A stretch of DNA of 45,271 nt. It comes from Planctomycetota bacterium (lineage in GTDB: Bacteria; Planctomycetota; Phycisphaerae; Phycisphaerales; SM1A02). Location of the stretch: assembly GCA_022568135.1 (NCBI GenBank), contig JADFFQ010000031.1:1-45271 (forward strand). The letters are read 5' to 3'. Shown here piece by piece: positions 24,396 to 32,071 of the stretch. The first letter of the stretch is position 1. Each line of letters opens with the position of its first letter. The translations under genes were made by a program, and so were the position numbers. The notes beneath the pieces were generated by a model that was not told the origin of the DNA, did not search any database, and saw nothing but the letters and a program-made list of their open reading frames with translations.

Positions 24396-25850
24396 ATGCG
24401 CGTAAGCCGGGTCGTGTTGTTGATTCTGTTTGTCGCGACCGTGGCGTGCGTGATTCCATACGGCTCGGTCCGCTCATCGAGGGCAACGCTGCGTTTCGCG
24501 GTCTGGGGCATGCCGTTTGAGGATCGGCTGTTCGAGGACATCTACGCTCGCGGCTTCGAACGGCGCTATCCCGCGGTCACCGTTGATTACCAGCGATATC
24601 AGGACCTCACCGACAAGTACTTCGCCTGGCATCTGCTCGGCCGGGGCGCCGATGTGATGCGGGTGCGTATCACCGACTACCACGCGTTCGTTGCCAGGGG
24701 CATGCTGGAGCCGCTGAATCGATTCATCAACGATCCCAGCATCGGGCTCACCGACCAGGAGCAGGCTGACTACATGCCGGCCATCTGGAACCTTCTGGAG
24801 GTCCAGGGTAACCAATATGCCCTACCCTCGGACAACGCCCAGTACGGGCTGTATTACAACAAGGCCAGCTTTGATCAATACAACCTGGCGCACCCGAGCG
24901 ACCTGCTGGAGTATCCCAGCGCAGATTGGACGTGGGATGATCTGCGTGAGACCGCCCGAAAATTGACCGTCCGCGATGCCGATGACAATCTCATAGGCTA
25001 TGGCATCGACTTCGACCTGTGGGCTTGGCCGTTCATGGCGTTTCTCGCTCAGGCGGGAGGCGAACTGTGGGATGCTCCCCAAACTACCACGCTCATCAAC
25101 TCGCACCAAGGCCTCGAAGCGCTGCAACTAATCATCGATCTGCTGCCGCACAGCGCATCGATGCGAGCGGTCGGAGGCGTTGGCTCGGCGGTCGGGCCGG
25201 ACAAACTCTTCGCCGCCGGGCAGACCGCGATGCTCCTGGATGGAAGCTGGCGGGCGCCGGATCTGGAGCGGGTCGAAGGGGACCTGGACTTCGCGATCGC
25301 GCCGCTGCCGAGGCATCGCCGATCGGCGGTGGTCAGCGGCTCGGTCCTCTGGGCGATCAGCATACACAGCAACCACAAGGAGTCGGCCTGGCGGATGATC
25401 CGCTGGATGACCAATCGCGAGGAATCGCTGCGTTACTGGGACACATTGCGCGTCGCACCGCCGGCCAGACTTTCGGTCATGCGTTCCAAGGCGTTCCGCC
25501 AAACGGCCGGACTCGTCGATGATGATGGCACGATATGGGTGCATCCGATGCCGGCCGAGAGATTCGACGATCGGGCGGCGTGGCTGCTGTATGCGGTCAC
25601 AGTCGATCCCGACACCGGCTCGACGCCCGGCTTCGTTCCGGTGGCGCCGTATCAAAAGGATCTCGAGGACAGCATCGAAGCGATGCTCAAGCGGGCGGTG
25701 GCACCCAACCGAAGCGAATCGTTGCGCGAGCTGCTCGACGAGGCCGCCGAACGAGTCCACCGGATCATCGACCGCGACCGCAATGCCCGCGGGCTGCCGC
25801 CCGCCGAGCGAAACGCGCCCGGCGGATCATCCTCCCAAGGAGGGTTCTGA
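24396..25850 (+). CDS. Extracellular sugar-binding protein of the ABC importer (family 1)
   Basis: The 484-residue product begins 3 bp after the permease stop. It has a hydrophobic signal segment (VVLLILFVATVAC; Cys18 could be lipidated, though the lipobox is weak). A family 1 solute-binding fold follows: ATLRFAVWGMPFEDRLFEDI, GRGADVMRVRITDYHAF, YALPSDNAQYGLYYNK, AGQTAMLLDGSWRAPDL and SGSVLWAISIHSNHKESAWR. A helical, charged C-terminal tail of about 60 residues (residues 425-484) is longer than in most family members. It presumably captures the oligosaccharide delivered to the GH172 enzyme. Confidence 0.92.
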   Translation: MRVSRVVLLILFVATVACVIPYGSVRSSRATLRFAVWGMPFEDRLFEDIYARGFERRYPAVTVDYQRYQDLTDKYFAWHLLGRGADVMRVRITDYHAFVARGMLEPLNRFINDPSIGLTDQEQADYMPAIWNLLEVQGNQYALPSDNAQYGLYYNKASFDQYNLAHPSDLLEYPSADWTWDDLRETARKLTVRDADDNLIGYGIDFDLWAWPFMAFLAQAGGELWDAPQTTTLINSHQGLEALQLIIDLLPHSASMRAVGGVGSAVGPDKLFAAGQTAMLLDGSWRAPDLERVEGDLDFAIAPLPRHRRSAVVSGSVLWAISIHSNHKESAWRMIRWMTNREESLRYWDTLRVAPPARLSVMRSKAFRQTAGLVDDDGTIWVHPMPAERFDDRAAWLLYAVTVDPDTGSTPGFVPVAPYQKDLEDSIEAMLKRAVAPNRSESLRELLDEAAERVHRIIDRDRNARGLPPAERNAPGGSSSQGGF

Positions 25851-25926
25851 TGCCCTTGGCACGCATTGCGTTCTTCGCCCTTTTCGTTGACGATAGGTAC
25901 AACCCCGTTGCTAGAGAGGAGATGGC

Positions 25927-27285
25927 ATGATGATGCAGTCAGGTGGTGCTGCTACACAGCGTAGGTTGATGTGCGCTGGCGTTGCTGTGGGCCTGCTCAC
26001 CGCCGGGCTGTGGGCTGACCAAGACAACCCCCCGCCCAAGTGGACGGTCTTGCACTGCGGGACGCTGCTGGCGGTGCCGGGCGAGCCGCCGCAGCCGCAC
26101 ATGACCATCGTCATCCACGACGGCCGAATCCAGGCCGTCCGGCGGGGCTACGTAGACGCTCGTGATCTGGCGGAGGCCCGCAACGAGCCCATTGAGACGG
26201 TTGACCTCAAGGATCGCTTCGTCCTGCCCGGGCTGATCGATTGCCATACGCATATCACAGGTCAATACACGGCTGACGTTCGACTGCGCCGCGTCGAAGA
26301 GACGGATGCCGATGCGGCGATCCGCGGCGTGGTGTATGCCCGGCGGACGCTGGAAGCCGGCTTCACCACGATCCGCAACGTCGGCTCCAGTGGTGATGCG
26401 GCCTTTGCGTTGCGCGACGCAATCAACGAGGGGCTGGTGCCGGGCCCGCGGATACTCATGGCGGGCGAGTCGATCAGCCCCACCGGCGGGCACAGTGATT
26501 CGACGCTCGGCTATCGAGAAGACCTCTTTGCCATGCCCGGTTCGATGCAAGGGATCGCCGACGGCCCCGCTGCATGTCGCCGAGCCGTGCGGGCCCAGGT
26601 GAAGCGCGGCGCCGATGTGATCAAGCTGACGGCGACCGGAGGGGTGCTCAGTGCGACCGCGGCGGGCACCGAGCAGCAGTTCTTCAACGACGAGCTGTCT
26701 GCGATCGTCGAGACAGCTCACCTGCTGGGGCGAAGCGTGGCCGCTCACGCCCACGGTACAAACGGAATCAATGCGGCATTGCGCGCGGGTGTCGATTCAA
26801 TTGAGCACGGCACCTTCCTCGACGAGGAATCCATTACGTTGTTCAAGCAAACCGGCGCGTTTCTGGTGCCGACGATCCTGGCGGGCAAGACCGTGACACA
26901 AAAGGCAGCGATTGCCGGCTACTATCCGCCGCCCGTCGCTGAGAAGGCCAAAGCCGTCGGCCCGGTGATCCAGAACGCCTTTGCGAAGGCCTACGAAGGC
27001 GGTGTGCGGATCGCCTTCGGCACTGACTCCGGCGTCAGCGAGCACGGCCGGAACGCCGAAGAGTTCCTGCTCATGGTCGAGGCCGGCATGAGCGAAACGG
27101 AGGCGATCGTCTCCGCCACGGTCAGCGCGGCCCAACTGCTGGGTCTCTCGAAGGAGATCGGCACGATCGATGCGGGCAAAGCCGCGGATATCATCGCCAC
27201 TACGGGCAATCCGCTCGACGACATCAGCGCGTTGCAGCACATTGCGTTTGTGATGCGAAACGGCACGATTTACAAGCGCCAGTAA
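25927..27285 (+). CDS. Exported amidohydrolase, imidazolonepropionase/prolidase-like
   Basis: The 452-residue product has a signal sequence (MCAGVAVGLLTAGLWA). The amidohydrolase motifs are LPGLIDCHTHITGQ (HxH), GFTTIRNVGSSG, DVIKLTATGG (metal-bridging Lys), RSVAAHAHGTNGI, GVDSIEHGTFLDEE and IAFGTDSGVSEHG (Asp). The C-terminal KAADIIATTGNPLDDI is usual for this group. Relatives hydrolyse Xaa-Pro or other N-acyl dipeptides, but the substrate here is unknown. GAGAGGAG (25914-25921) precedes the start; two adjacent ATGs at 25927 and 25930 are both possible. It lies 76 bp after the sugar-binding protein and could be the last gene of that operon. Confidence 0.9.
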   Translation: MMMQSGGAATQRRLMCAGVAVGLLTAGLWADQDNPPPKWTVLHCGTLLAVPGEPPQPHMTIVIHDGRIQAVRRGYVDARDLAEARNEPIETVDLKDRFVLPGLIDCHTHITGQYTADVRLRRVEETDADAAIRGVVYARRTLEAGFTTIRNVGSSGDAAFALRDAINEGLVPGPRILMAGESISPTGGHSDSTLGYREDLFAMPGSMQGIADGPAACRRAVRAQVKRGADVIKLTATGGVLSATAAGTEQQFFNDELSAIVETAHLLGRSVAAHAHGTNGINAALRAGVDSIEHGTFLDEESITLFKQTGAFLVPTILAGKTVTQKAAIAGYYPPPVAEKAKAVGPVIQNAFAKAYEGGVRIAFGTDSGVSEHGRNAEEFLLMVEAGMSETEAIVSATVSAAQLLGLSKEIGTIDAGKAADIIATTGNPLDDISALQHIAFVMRNGTIYKRQ

Positions 27286-27316
27286 TCCCAGGCAGGCACG
27301 GCGTCCGCGACCAGCG

Positions 27317-27395
27317 CTATTGGGGGCATGGGCCCCAGTTGGCCAGCAGGATGGGCAGGTCGGTGATGCCGACGCCACAGCCCGCCTGCAAGTGG
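27317..27395 (-). pseudogene. Orphan remnant of a dockerin C-terminus
   Basis: Read on the minus strand, this stretch gives GVGITDLPILLANWGPCPQ and then a stop (27317-27319), the typical end of a second dockerin unit. The residues before it (SCHLQAGC) lack the Dx(N/D)xDG calcium loop, and no coding frame joins it to a gene. It lies 55 bp beyond the stop of the dockerin protein at 27451-29613. It is a decayed gene end or a recombination relic. Confidence 0.75.
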
Positions 27396-27450
27396 CAAGA
27401 AGAAGAGAGTTTCCTCACACCCTTTCAACGCTTTTGGACCGCTGGCAGTA

Positions 27451-29613
27451 TCATCCCCAATTGGCCAGTAGCGTCAGAAGATCGAAGATGCCGACTGTAC
27501 CGTCCATATCGAGGTCAGCGGCGACGTTACTCTGCCCCCAAACGGCCAGGAGCGCCAGCAGGTCGAAAATCCCCACCACGCCATCAGCGTCGAGGTCGCC
27601 GAGCTTCGGCGCGATTCTCAGCACCACGCCGGTGTCCCCGAACGGCACGCCGGTCGCGTTGGCCATGATGTAGACCTCCCCCTGGCCATCGCGACCCATG
27701 CCCAGTACCGACAGGCCCAACACCTTCTGATCGAGTAGCTGGAACTCCCGAATCTGGTTTTTCTCATCGAGATAGAACAACCGCCCATCGTTGTCGAATG
27801 TCTGGGCAAACTCGCCGAAGACATACCGACCCAGCAAAGCGGGGATCCTGATTCCGCGATAGACGAACCCGCCGATGATCGCAATGCCCTCGTCATGGTC
27901 GTATTGGGCGATCGGATCGATCAGATCGACAGGCACGTCCAGCTCAACGTCGGTGACGTATCCCGACAGGTTGCCGTTGGCCACGAAGAAGAACGACCCT
28001 TCCTTATGGTTCCAGCCGTAGTTGCCGCCGGAAACGCCGATGTTTACCTCTTCGATGTCGTTCTGGCCAACATCGGCGATGAACATCTTGCCAGTCGCGG
28101 AATCGAAGGAGAATCGGAACGGATTGCGAAGTCCGTAGGCGTAGATTTCATCGACGCCGTCCTTTGCGACGAACGGGTTGTCGGGAGGAATGCCGTATTG
28201 GCCGTTGGCCGAGTCATTTCCGAGCGGGTCAATGCGCAGGATCGACCCGAGCGGATTGGTGATGTCCTGCCCGTTGCCGACGCAGCCGTGGCCGATAAGG
28301 GGCGCGCCGCCGATGAACGGTTGCCCGTCCATGTCATCGGCCCCGCCGCCGTCACCAAGTGAAATGTAGAGCATCCCATCGGGTCCAAAATTGACGGCGC
28401 CGCCGTCGTGGTTGAACTGCGGCTGGTCAATGCGAAGCAGCTCCCGCGCGCTTCCGGGATCGACCACGGAACTCGGATCGGCGGGGTTGGAGACTTGCCA
28501 CTCGGTGATCACGCATTGATGATCGGCGATCGTTGCTTTGGGCATGGTCGAGAAGTCAGCCGCCCCGCGAACCGGCTGAGAGGTATAGGTGTACAGCAGC
28601 CCGTTGATTTGATAATCAGGGTGGAACGCGACGCCCAGGAGCCCCCGTTCATCAAACGACCCCTTCCCGAAGATGCCGAGCTCGACCAGCTGGGCTGTCA
28701 CATCGAGGAACACGCTCTTCTCTCCGCTGGTCAGATCGATCGCCCACAGGATGCCGTCCTGATCGGTGACAAACAATCGATCGGGCTGGCCCGGGGCCTC
28801 GGTTCCCCAGTTGGGGGCGGTGAGACCGCTGGCTACCAACTCGAGCTTGATGTGCACGCCGCCGGAGCCAATCACCGCCGGGATCGGATCGGCCAGGGGC
28901 GGCGGAACGACCTGTCCGCGAATCTCGCCGCCGGGATGCATGGCGGTGTGGATATTGACGTACCACAGCCCGGCCAAGAGGTCAGCGGCCTGTGCCGCGC
29001 TGATCGTCGTTGCACCGGCGATCGTGCCGGAAGGAGGCCCGCCGCCCTCGAGGATGGTGATCTGCACGCCCGCCGGTTCACACAGCGGCGCCGGGCCGTG
29101 GAAATGAGCCACGACTGCCGGTCCCGAAAGGTTCTCGTAGGTGATGTCCCAGGTCAGGAGATTGGAGCCGGTATCCAACGTGGCTGTGCCCGAGCCGGTT
29201 GCGGGCGTGTCCACCACCGGGGTGTGCTGGATGCCGTCGATCGTCATGACAAAATCCACCACCCCACCGGGCGGCTGAATGGTGATCGACGCCACCATGT
29301 TGGCTTTGAAGCAATGGGGGATGCAGAAATAAGGCAAGCGCCCTTGAAGATCGTTGGGGACTTGCCAGGTGAACTGGGGATTGGCCGCGTCCATGAGCGC
29401 GTCGAAGTGGAGCCCATCGGGAACACAGGGGTCGCCGGACGTAACGGTGTGCTCGCCGCTTTCCCAGGTCCATCGGATGGTGTCGCCCTGGGTCACGAGA
29501 AGGTCAGCAGGATCGAACTCGAAGTCGCGGACTATAACGTCGTGGGTGGTCCCGCCGATCATGGGGAACACGGCGCCGGCAAGAACAATCCAACAGAGTC
29601 TCAGATTCAACAT
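27451..29613 (-). CDS. Secreted cupredoxin-CHRD-glucose/sorbosone dehydrogenase-dockerin protein
   Basis: The 720-residue product has four parts after a signal peptide (LRLCWIVLAGAVFPMIGG). (1) About 25-110 is a cupredoxin: FEFDPADLLVTQGDTIRWTW, GEHTV and YFCIPHCFKANM, with His, Cys, His and Met type-1 copper ligands; the His-to-Met spacing is one longer than in plastocyanin. (2) About 115-235 is a CHRD domain: GSGTATLD, VAHFHGPA, WYVNIHTAMHPGGEIRGQV. (3) About 255-660 is a PQQ-type glucose/sorbosone dehydrogenase propeller: ERGLLGVAFHPDY, FNHDGGAVNFGPDGMLYISL, GSILRIDPLG, GLRNPFRFSFD, GGNYGW. (4) The C-terminus has two dockerin-like units, DLDADGVVGIFDLLALLAVW and DLDMDGTVGIFDLLTLLANW. The ATG at 29613 is chosen because AAGGA lies 8 bases before it; ATG 29622 is possible. 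Confidence 0.93.
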   Translation of the reverse strand: MLNLRLCWIVLAGAVFPMIGGTTHDVIVRDFEFDPADLLVTQGDTIRWTWESGEHTVTSGDPCVPDGLHFDALMDAANPQFTWQVPNDLQGRLPYFCIPHCFKANMVASITIQPPGGVVDFVMTIDGIQHTPVVDTPATGSGTATLDTGSNLLTWDITYENLSGPAVVAHFHGPAPLCEPAGVQITILEGGGPPSGTIAGATTISAAQAADLLAGLWYVNIHTAMHPGGEIRGQVVPPPLADPIPAVIGSGGVHIKLELVASGLTAPNWGTEAPGQPDRLFVTDQDGILWAIDLTSGEKSVFLDVTAQLVELGIFGKGSFDERGLLGVAFHPDYQINGLLYTYTSQPVRGAADFSTMPKATIADHQCVITEWQVSNPADPSSVVDPGSARELLRIDQPQFNHDGGAVNFGPDGMLYISLGDGGGADDMDGQPFIGGAPLIGHGCVGNGQDITNPLGSILRIDPLGNDSANGQYGIPPDNPFVAKDGVDEIYAYGLRNPFRFSFDSATGKMFIADVGQNDIEEVNIGVSGGNYGWNHKEGSFFFVANGNLSGYVTDVELDVPVDLIDPIAQYDHDEGIAIIGGFVYRGIRIPALLGRYVFGEFAQTFDNDGRLFYLDEKNQIREFQLLDQKVLGLSVLGMGRDGQGEVYIMANATGVPFGDTGVVLRIAPKLGDLDADGVVGIFDLLALLAVWGQSNVAADLDMDGTVGIFDLLTLLANWG

Positions 29614-29849
29614 GACTGTCATCCTTGTTCTAGGCTCATGGGAGGGAGGGTTCCTGGGTTTAGTTGCTCCCGTTGGTGGTTCTCCAAGCAATGCACCCTG
29701 CGACCGGGCGAGGTGGCGACCGATCGGCGGATGGTTTCCCTGCACAATGAAATGTCGCCGGGGGGCCGTCCCATTGCAAAGCGCCGACAACCGCACAAAA
29801 AGGGAAGAAGTGCAAGACCTGGGCCCGGCTGAGACATAGAAAGAAGGAC

Positions 29850-30479
29850 ATGGGAGTGGGCATGAGACACGCGGCCGAACAACGCGGCGTGCCCTATAAG
29901 GCGCGCCTCGAGCGAGCGGAGTTCGCCGTGCAGTTTGAGGAGTCGCGGCGAACATTGTGGTGCATCGCTGCAGCCATGCTCGGCGGCCGTGACTTGGCCG
30001 ATGATGTCCTCCAGGAGTCTGCATTGATCGCGCTTGACAGGATCGACACCTTCGACGCCGGCACCAGCTTCACCGCCTGGATGGGGAAGATCGTTCGCTA
30101 CGTGGCGCTGAATGCCGCCCGACAACGCGCTCGCCGTATGACCGTCGGATCAATCCATCGCCACGCAATTGAGAATCCGGCGAGGAACAACCATTACGAG
30201 AAAGCCGCAGCGCTGAACCACCGGGGTGAATTGAACCCTGACCAGAGGAGTTTCGATGATCGTGTGCTGAGCGCGCTGAATACCCTTACTGATACTGCGC
30301 GGGCGTGTTTGTTGCTCCGGGTCGTCTTGGACATGCCGTATCGGGAGATCGCGCTGGCGCTGGGGGTCCCCCAAGGAACGGCGATGAGCCACGTCCATCG
30401 ATCCCGCCGAGCCCTCCGGGACATCCTTTCGAGCGCGGGGCCGGTCGCTTCGACACAGTCTGGAGTAGATGATGAGTGA
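29850..30479 (+). CDS. ECF-type RNA polymerase sigma factor
   Basis: The 209-residue product shows sigma region 2 (LWCIAAAMLGGRDLADDVLQ, then ESALIALDRIDTF and FTAWMGKIVRYVALNAAR). Region 4 near the C-terminus is LTDTARACLLLRVVLDMPYR, then EIALALGVPQGTAMSHVHRS and RRALRDIL, the HTH that reads the -35 element. The linker between them is long and basic. It directly overlaps the next gene. AGAAGG precedes ATG 29850; ATG 29862 preceded by GGGAG is an alternative. It is divergent from the cupredoxin-dehydrogenase gene, with 236 bp between, which makes that gene a candidate target. Confidence 0.9.
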   Translation: MGVGMRHAAEQRGVPYKARLERAEFAVQFEESRRTLWCIAAAMLGGRDLADDVLQESALIALDRIDTFDAGTSFTAWMGKIVRYVALNAARQRARRMTVGSIHRHAIENPARNNHYEKAAALNHRGELNPDQRSFDDRVLSALNTLTDTARACLLLRVVLDMPYREIALALGVPQGTAMSHVHRSRRALRDILSSAGPVASTQSGVDDE

Positions 30480-31278
30480 ACGCCCACAACCGAACGAAGA
30501 TCTCATCGACGCATACCTTGACGAGCTGTTGAGCGACGCTGATCGCAAGGCGTTCGAGCGGGAGCTGGACCGCCAGCATGATCTGCGCAGCGCGGTGGAG
30601 CACCAGCAGGCGATTGACGCAGCCCTGAAGCGCCTTGTGTCTCCTCCCTCAGAGGAGCAACTCAAGCTCATCGCTGATCGAGCCGACGAAGCCGGCCGGC
30701 GGCGCATTTCGCTTAGCCGAGGCTGGCGGGTTGCGGCGCGGCGACTGGCGGTGGCGGCCGCTCTGGCCGGTGGAACCTTCGGCGCCTGGCAGATCTGGGA
30801 CTTCGTCCGCCCAGGCGCGCGGTCAACAAGCCCGTACGTGCAGCAGCCGTGGCGCAGCTTCGAAGCGGTCTACCGCGACAAGATCGCAGACGGATTCCAA
30901 CCGGCGTGGATCTGCAAGGATGATAAAGAGTTCGCGGATAGCTTTTGGGCCGTCCACCGCCAGCGGCTGCTGCTGCGCGAGCTCCCCCAGGGCACCAAGG
31001 CCCTTGGATTGGCCTACTGCCACAGCATCACTCCGCGAACCAGCTACCTGCTGGCGCAGGCTCACGGCGAACGACTGATCGTGTTCGTGGATCGGATCGA
31101 GCGCGATACCCAGCAGCCCGCGCCCGCAGGCCTGCACCTGTTTCGCCGCCAGATCGGCAAGCTGGTTCTCTATGAGCTATCACCACTCGATGAGGCCGCC
31201 CTGCTCCATCGGTTCTACGACCCGGATGCGGACGGCGACTTCATCAGCACCGACAAGATCGAGGAGGTCGGGCAATGA
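30469..31278 (+). CDS. Anti-sigma-like membrane protein
   Basis: The 269-residue product starts within the sigma gene (11-bp overlap). The N-terminal 70 residues are helical and acidic (EDLIDAYLDELLSDADRKAF, then ERELDRQHDLRSAV), as in anti-sigma factors, but no HxxxCxxC zinc motif is present. A single membrane helix (about 86-108, RRLAVAAALAGGTFGAWQIW) leads to an outer domain of about 160 residues with Cys pairs, no known family, and an Asp-rich YDPDADGDF motif near the end. An anti-sigma role is inferred from position and topology. The gene overlaps the pseudopilin gene by 4 bp. Confidence 0.8.
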   Translation: MMSERPQPNEDLIDAYLDELLSDADRKAFERELDRQHDLRSAVEHQQAIDAALKRLVSPPSEEQLKLIADRADEAGRRRISLSRGWRVAARRLAVAAALAGGTFGAWQIWDFVRPGARSTSPYVQQPWRSFEAVYRDKIADGFQPAWICKDDKEFADSFWAVHRQRLLLRELPQGTKALGLAYCHSITPRTSYLLAQAHGERLIVFVDRIERDTQQPAPAGLHLFRRQIGKLVLYELSPLDEAALLHRFYDPDADGDFISTDKIEEVGQ

Positions 31279-31979
31279 CTCCACGAGCACGAGGCGGCTT
31301 CACCCTGGTCGAGGTGGTCGTCGTGATCGGCATTATCCTTTTCCTGGTGGGATTGACGCTCTCGGTGAGTGTCGCCGTCGTCGAACGGTCGGAGATTCAA
31401 CAGACCGAGACCGTGCTGCAGCTACTGGACACGGCCGTGAAGGAGTGGGAGCTCGCAGCCGATCGCAAGCTGAGTTGGTGGGACCCTTTGGACCCTCCGG
31501 ACCTTCGGGACGGCGCTGACGTCCATGGCGACATACCTGAAGTATTCATCATCACCGAGGTACTCGATGTCATAACGCGACCAAGCCAGATCAAGAAGAT
31601 CATTGCACAGATCGATCCAGAGTTCGCTTTCATTTACCAAACGCAAGTGTACCCGCCATGGATCGACGAGCCAGCCGAAGAGCAGCAGCAAGAAGCGCAC
31701 TTCGTGGGAAGTCTGACGATTCTCGACGCTTGGGGTACGCCCATCTACGCGACCCATCCCGGCTCAGTGGACGCCAACTCGCCGCCAGCAGACCTCGACG
31801 GCACGATACGCACCTACAACGAGGACAAGTATGGCGGTGCCCGGAATCGTCAAATCTGTTTCGTCTCCGCCGGTCCGGACGGAAACTTCGGTAACTTGGA
31901 TCCGTCCATTCCGATTTACCACGACCCGGAAAGCGCAAGAGATAACGTGTACTCCTACCGACCGGGTGAACCGGAATAA
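31275..31979 (+). CDS. Pseudopilin in sigma/anti-sigma operon
   Basis: The 234-residue product starts MTPRARGGFTLVEVVVVIGI, a perfect prepilin signal (cleavage after Gly8, Glu at +5), followed by a hydrophobic helix and then coiled-coil-like EIQQTETVLQLLDTAVKEWE. Near the end it has DAWGTPIYATHPG and ICFVSAGPDGNFG, typical of GspG-like and planctomycete pseudopilins. It overlaps the anti-sigma-like gene in ATGA, so the three genes form one transcript. A tight link between an ECF sigma operon and a pseudopilin is unusual. A twin hairpin repeat follows the stop. Confidence 0.9.
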   Translation: MTPRARGGFTLVEVVVVIGIILFLVGLTLSVSVAVVERSEIQQTETVLQLLDTAVKEWELAADRKLSWWDPLDPPDLRDGADVHGDIPEVFIITEVLDVITRPSQIKKIIAQIDPEFAFIYQTQVYPPWIDEPAEEQQQEAHFVGSLTILDAWGTPIYATHPGSVDANSPPADLDGTIRTYNEDKYGGARNRQICFVSAGPDGNFGNLDPSIPIYHDPESARDNVYSYRPGEPE

Positions 31980-31983
31980 TCCA

Positions 31984-32034
31984 ATAGCCCCGCACGGCAG
32001 TGCGGGGTTCCCGCGGGTATTCACCCGCGGCTAT
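31984..32034. repeat. REPIN-like doublet of two perfect hairpins (copy A)
   Basis: Between terminal ATAGCC (31984-31989) and GGCTAT (32029-32034) lie two perfect 8-bp hairpins: CCCCGCAC-GGCA-GTGCGGGG (31988-32007) and CCGCGGGT-ATTC-ACCCGCGG (32011-32030). The second contains GTATTCAC at its centre; the reverse complement GTGAATAC lies in the loop of the hairpin at 6169-6196. The first hairpin could also terminate the sigma operon, although no T-tract follows. Confidence 0.8.
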
Positions 32035-32071
32035 GAATCAAACAATACACGCGAATTACTCCTGCACCGTT

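Noticed and set aside
28408..29832. 474-codon open frame antisense to the cupredoxin/dehydrogenase gene
   Set aside because: The opposite strand encodes a continuous multi-domain protein with strong motifs, so this frame is a shadow.
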